Assembly: GCF_017696055.1 (NCBI RefSeq)
Contig: NZ_JAAORG010000002.1
Location: 1-50,872 of the forward strand
Direction: 5' to 3'
Length of the DNA: 50,872 nucleotides
Source of the DNA: Prochlorococcus marinus XMU1406
GTDB lineage: Bacteria; Cyanobacteriota; Cyanobacteriia; PCC-6307; Cyanobiaceae
Shown here: piece by piece, positions 48,197 to 50,872 of the stretch
Position numbering within the stretch: position 1 is the stretch's first letter
How the letters are laid out: each line of letters begins with the position of its first letter
The notes under the pieces: generated by a model
What the model was told of the DNA's origin: nothing
The model's database searches: none
What the model saw: only the letters and a program-made list of their open reading frames with translations
Made by a program: the position numbers and the translations under genes

Positions 48197-49212
48197 TGAA
48201 CAATAACAAAAACGAGAAAAATAATTCACCTATCTCGGAGAAAAATTCAAAAGAATTTAGCGTGGGAGAGATTCGCTACCAATCTTCACTTTTTTGGAGC
48301 AGTGCACTTCTTTGGGCAATAATTGGGAGTGTTGGATTTGGAGTAATTTTTTCTTTTATCGCTCGAATAGATGAAGTAGTCAACGTCAGAGGCGAGCTGC
48401 AAGCGAAAGGTGCGGAACGGCCTATAAAAGCTCCCTTCAACAGCATAATTCAATCAATTAAAGTGAAAGAAGGCGAAAGAGTTAAAAAAGGCCAAACTCT
48501 AATTGAATTGGATACTAGGGAAATTGAAGCGCAAATTGAAGGTTTAAAAGCTAACTTAATAAGTCTAAAAAATAGAAGAAAAATCAAAAAAGAAATTGTT
48601 GAAAAGTTATATCAAATTAAAGAAAAAGGAGCAATTTCCTTGATCTATTATCTTGAGAAAAAAGGTTTATTAGAGGAGATTGAGTCTGAGATTTCTGTTA
48701 TAAAATCAAAAATTAAAGAACTAGAGGTTAAATTAATAAAAGCCAAATTATCATCGCCTATTAACGGTACAGTTTTTAATCTAATTCCATCAAATATTGA
48801 TTATTTTGTAACCGGTGGAGAAACTATTTTATTAATAATACCTGAGGGTGACTTAGAGGCTAAAATATTCCTCACAAACAAAGATATTGGTTATGTAAAA
48901 CCAAATATGAACGCAGAAATTAGAGTAGATGCTTTTCCCTACACGCAATTTGGTTCAATAAAAGGCGTGTTGCATTCAGTTGGTGCAGAGGCATTACCTG
49001 TAGACCAACAAAATTCTCAACCCCGTTTTCCAGCTTTAGTAAAATTGGATGAACAAGACATAGAATTAAATGGAAATAAATATGAATTAAAATCAGGTCA
49101 AAGTATTTCAGTTAATCTTATTGTCCGAGATAAACCAGTTATAACTTTATTAACTAATTCAATAGAGAAAGCAATTGATTCTTTACGGGGAATAAAATCA
49201 GACCGTAAATAA
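48196..49212 (+). CDS. HlyD-family membrane fusion protein
   Basis: 338 residues, GTG start overlapping the last base of the ABC gene stop (TAGTG). One membrane helix near 35-55 (LLWAIIGSVGFGVIFSFIA), a biotinyl-lipoyl half (IKAPFNSIIQSIKVKEGERV, KKGQTLIELD), a short coiled coil (~110-175), the second lipoyl half (AKLSSPINGTVFNL) and a beta-barrel. The coiled coil is shorter than in E. coli HlyD. Links the exporter to a TolC-type outer channel, not encoded here. Confidence 0.92.
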   Translation: MNNNKNEKNNSPISEKNSKEFSVGEIRYQSSLFWSSALLWAIIGSVGFGVIFSFIARIDEVVNVRGELQAKGAERPIKAPFNSIIQSIKVKEGERVKKGQTLIELDTREIEAQIEGLKANLISLKNRRKIKKEIVEKLYQIKEKGAISLIYYLEKKGLLEEIESEISVIKSKIKELEVKLIKAKLSSPINGTVFNLIPSNIDYFVTGGETILLIIPEGDLEAKIFLTNKDIGYVKPNMNAEIRVDAFPYTQFGSIKGVLHSVGAEALPVDQQNSQPRFPALVKLDEQDIELNGNKYELKSGQSISVNLIVRDKPVITLLTNSIEKAIDSLRGIKSDRK

Positions 49213-49271
49213 AATTTCTAGTAACAAATTTTTTAGGTAGAATCATTAGTAAGGAGTTTAAAATCTTTTGA

Positions 49272-50872
49272 TTGATTAAATATTCTTCAAAGTCAAAAAA
49301 AATAAGTTTAGGTGAATCCAAAACATACAACTTGGATAAATTACCAGATTTAATTCATGGGGTAAATTGTCGATGCTGTTCTTTAAGAGAAGAAGTAGAT
49401 ATAGGCAGTACTTCTAGCTCTTCATTGAGCGAAGCAAGTTTTCAAACAATGGCCAACTATTTAACATCTGGTTTTTGGACAGAAAACTCATCTTCAACAA
49501 GAGAATGGAATTTAAGTACCTCAGGAGATCATCCTAAATTAGGAAGTGGCTCATATCCAGGCAAGATTACATACAATTTGGGATATAATTCTTATGATTA
49601 CGATCGTCTTTATTACGGAGTAGCTGACCTTTATAGGGAATCGTTCAAGTTATATGAAGAAACCTTAGGTATTGATTTTCACGAATTAAATTACTGGTCA
49701 GGGAATACTGCAGATATAGACATTGTAGATGAATACTATACTGGTGCTTGGGCTGTATCCACATCAACTAATGGAAAAATTTCTTGGGCGGGAATAAATA
49801 TTCAACCAGGTTGGGCTAGTGTTTACCAAGGAGGTTATTATCTCCAAACTATTCATCATGAGATAGGTCATGTTTTAGGTTTAGGACATCAAGGAAATTA
49901 CAACGGAACCGGATCATATTCTTCAGATGCGAAATATGTAAATGACTCTTGGCAAGCAACTATGATGTCATATTTTAGTCAAACTCAGAATACCTCAATT
50001 AGTGCCTCTGGAATTTATTTGATGACGCCCAGCGCAGTAGATTGGATAGCCCTTGATGATATTTATAGTGATTACTCTGGTTACGGCGTATCTAATGCAT
50101 TTAGTGGGGATACCACTTTTGGTTTTAACACAAATATAAGTTCCTCAACAAGTGAAATTTGGAGCACTTTTTCTTCCAAAATACGGACTAATTCATATTG
50201 CATAGTTGATGGATCTGGTACTGATACTTTAGATCTTAGTGAGATGACTTCTAATGATAAAGTCGATTTACGTCCGACAGATAAAGATAGCACAAAGCTC
50301 TATACCTCTGACATAGCTGGATTAACAGGAAACCTCCATATCGCTGCTGATACTTATATTGAAAATTGTATTACTGGGCATGGGAACGATACTTTAATTG
50401 GAAATGACAAGAATAATAACCTGCAAAGCGGTGCTGGGAATGACACTCTTACCGGTGGAGCCGGAAATGATACTTTAAATGGTGGGACTGGAAACGATAC
50501 TTTAATCGGAGGCACAGGTGATGATACTTATGTCGTTGATAGCATCAGTGATACCGTTACTGAATCTGCATCAGAAGGGACTGATCTAATACAATCTTCT
50601 GTTACCTACACAGCATCTAATAATGTAGAGAATTTAACTCTTACTGGTTCTGGGAATATTGATGGAACAGGTAATACTTTAGATAATACCCTTACCGGAA
50701 ACTCTGGGAATAACACTCTTGATGGCAGCAGCGGAGATGATACTTTAGTCGGAGGAGCTGGCAATGACACTTATGTTGTAGACAGTACCAGCGATACAGT
50801 AACAGAAGGTTCCTCTGCCGGAACAGATTTAATTCAATCTTCTGTCACCTACACAGCATCTAATAATGTAGA
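49272..50872 (+). CDS. Serralysin-like RTX metalloprotease (C-terminus beyond window)
   Basis: The frame opens after TGA at 49269. TTG at 49272 is the likely start (LIKYSSKSKKISLG...), with AAGGAG at 49251. Zinc site HEIGHVLGLGH (His196, His200, His206) and Met-turn TMMSYF are typical of serralysins. From about residue 375, RTX nonapeptides (GGAGNDTLNGGTGNDTL) bind Ca2+, followed by repeated units with LIQSSVTYTASNNVENLTL. No signal peptide, as expected for type I secretion. At least 533 residues are present; the end is cut. Confidence 0.87.
   Translation, partial: MIKYSSKSKKISLGESKTYNLDKLPDLIHGVNCRCCSLREEVDIGSTSSSSLSEASFQTMANYLTSGFWTENSSSTREWNLSTSGDHPKLGSGSYPGKITYNLGYNSYDYDRLYYGVADLYRESFKLYEETLGIDFHELNYWSGNTADIDIVDEYYTGAWAVSTSTNGKISWAGINIQPGWASVYQGGYYLQTIHHEIGHVLGLGHQGNYNGTGSYSSDAKYVNDSWQATMMSYFSQTQNTSISASGIYLMTPSAVDWIALDDIYSDYSGYGVSNAFSGDTTFGFNTNISSSTSEIWSTFSSKIRTNSYCIVDGSGTDTLDLSEMTSNDKVDLRPTDKDSTKLYTSDIAGLTGNLHIAADTYIENCITGHGNDTLIGNDKNNNLQSGAGNDTLTGGAGNDTLNGGTGNDTLIGGTGDDTYVVDSISDTVTESASEGTDLIQSSVTYTASNNVENLTLTGSGNIDGTGNTLDNTLTGNSGNNTLDGSSGDDTLVGGAGNDTYVVDSTSDTVTEGSSAGTDLIQSSVTYTASNNV

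Noticed and set aside
1-50872. CRISPR array
   Set aside because: No regularly spaced identical repeats with unique spacers. The 46-bp cores are kilobases apart and derive from a tRNA.
1-50872. Insertion sequences or DDE transposases
   Set aside because: No transposase-like protein or terminal inverted repeats were found; mobility is explained by tyrosine recombinases.

Overview
The window looks like a piece of a high-light Prochlorococcus chromosome. It is AT-rich, with tightly packed genes, short intergenic gaps and cyanobacterial gene families throughout (Som-type porins, a PsbF-like protein, a PhoB/PhoR-PstS phosphate set and an ArsR-GAPDH-ArsJ set). The genus is inferred from gene content and composition; no database search was run.

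Layout: (1) 1-6424, flank: a truncated porin, a TPR-sulfotransferase, two microproteins, apt, a broken copy of the tRNA-Pro gene and its upstream sequence, and a GC-rich outer-membrane protein. (2) 6425-6498, the only intact tRNA-Pro(UGG). (3) 6499 to about 38844, a tandem array of mobile elements separated by direct copies of the last 46 bp of that tRNA gene (ending at 14950, 30847, 33524 and 36370, plus a decayed copy near 38831). I call these elements E1-E5. E1 (8.5 kb) has a tyrosine recombinase, an excisionase-like protein, a primase-helicase, a candidate iteron origin and a TerS-like gene. E2 (15.9 kb) has a related recombinase, a VirE/D5-type helicase, and cargo for phosphate scavenging, arsenate detoxification and chromate transport. 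E3 (2.7 kb) has no recombinase and carries a group of small membrane proteins, one ending in a PsbF-like segment. E4 (2.8 kb) carries a DUF3883-like nuclease candidate in an operon with small exported proteins. E5 is small and holds a close paralogue of the att-adjacent gene of E1. (4) About 38845-44047: an 86-bp copy of the E2 left end and a pseudogene copy of the E2 HTH gene bracket several exported proteins and lipoproteins, which suggests a decayed sixth element. (5) 44508-50872: a type I secretion operon (parvulin-like PPIase, HlyB-like ABC exporter, HlyD) followed by a serralysin-like RTX metalloprotease that runs off the window.

The array matches the tycheposon class described in Prochlorococcus: tRNA-targeted, tyrosine-recombinase elements with their own replication genes and ecological cargo. 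The less familiar points are the stack of at least five units at one tRNA, a distinct pair of iterated repeats at the two inner ends of each of E1-E4, cargo-only units without a recombinase, and the photosystem-like microprotein cluster of E3. Decay increases away from the intact tRNA, consistent with successive insertions at the tRNA and the oldest units on the right.

In E2 the parts form a coherent low-phosphate programme. PhoR/PhoB would act on Pho-box-like repeats between divergent pstS and a porin. ArsR, with a perfect palindrome over the gap promoter, would control GAPDH plus ArsJ, which convert arsenate to 1-arseno-3-phosphoglycerate and export it. Arsenate uptake is a known side effect of high-affinity phosphate scavenging.
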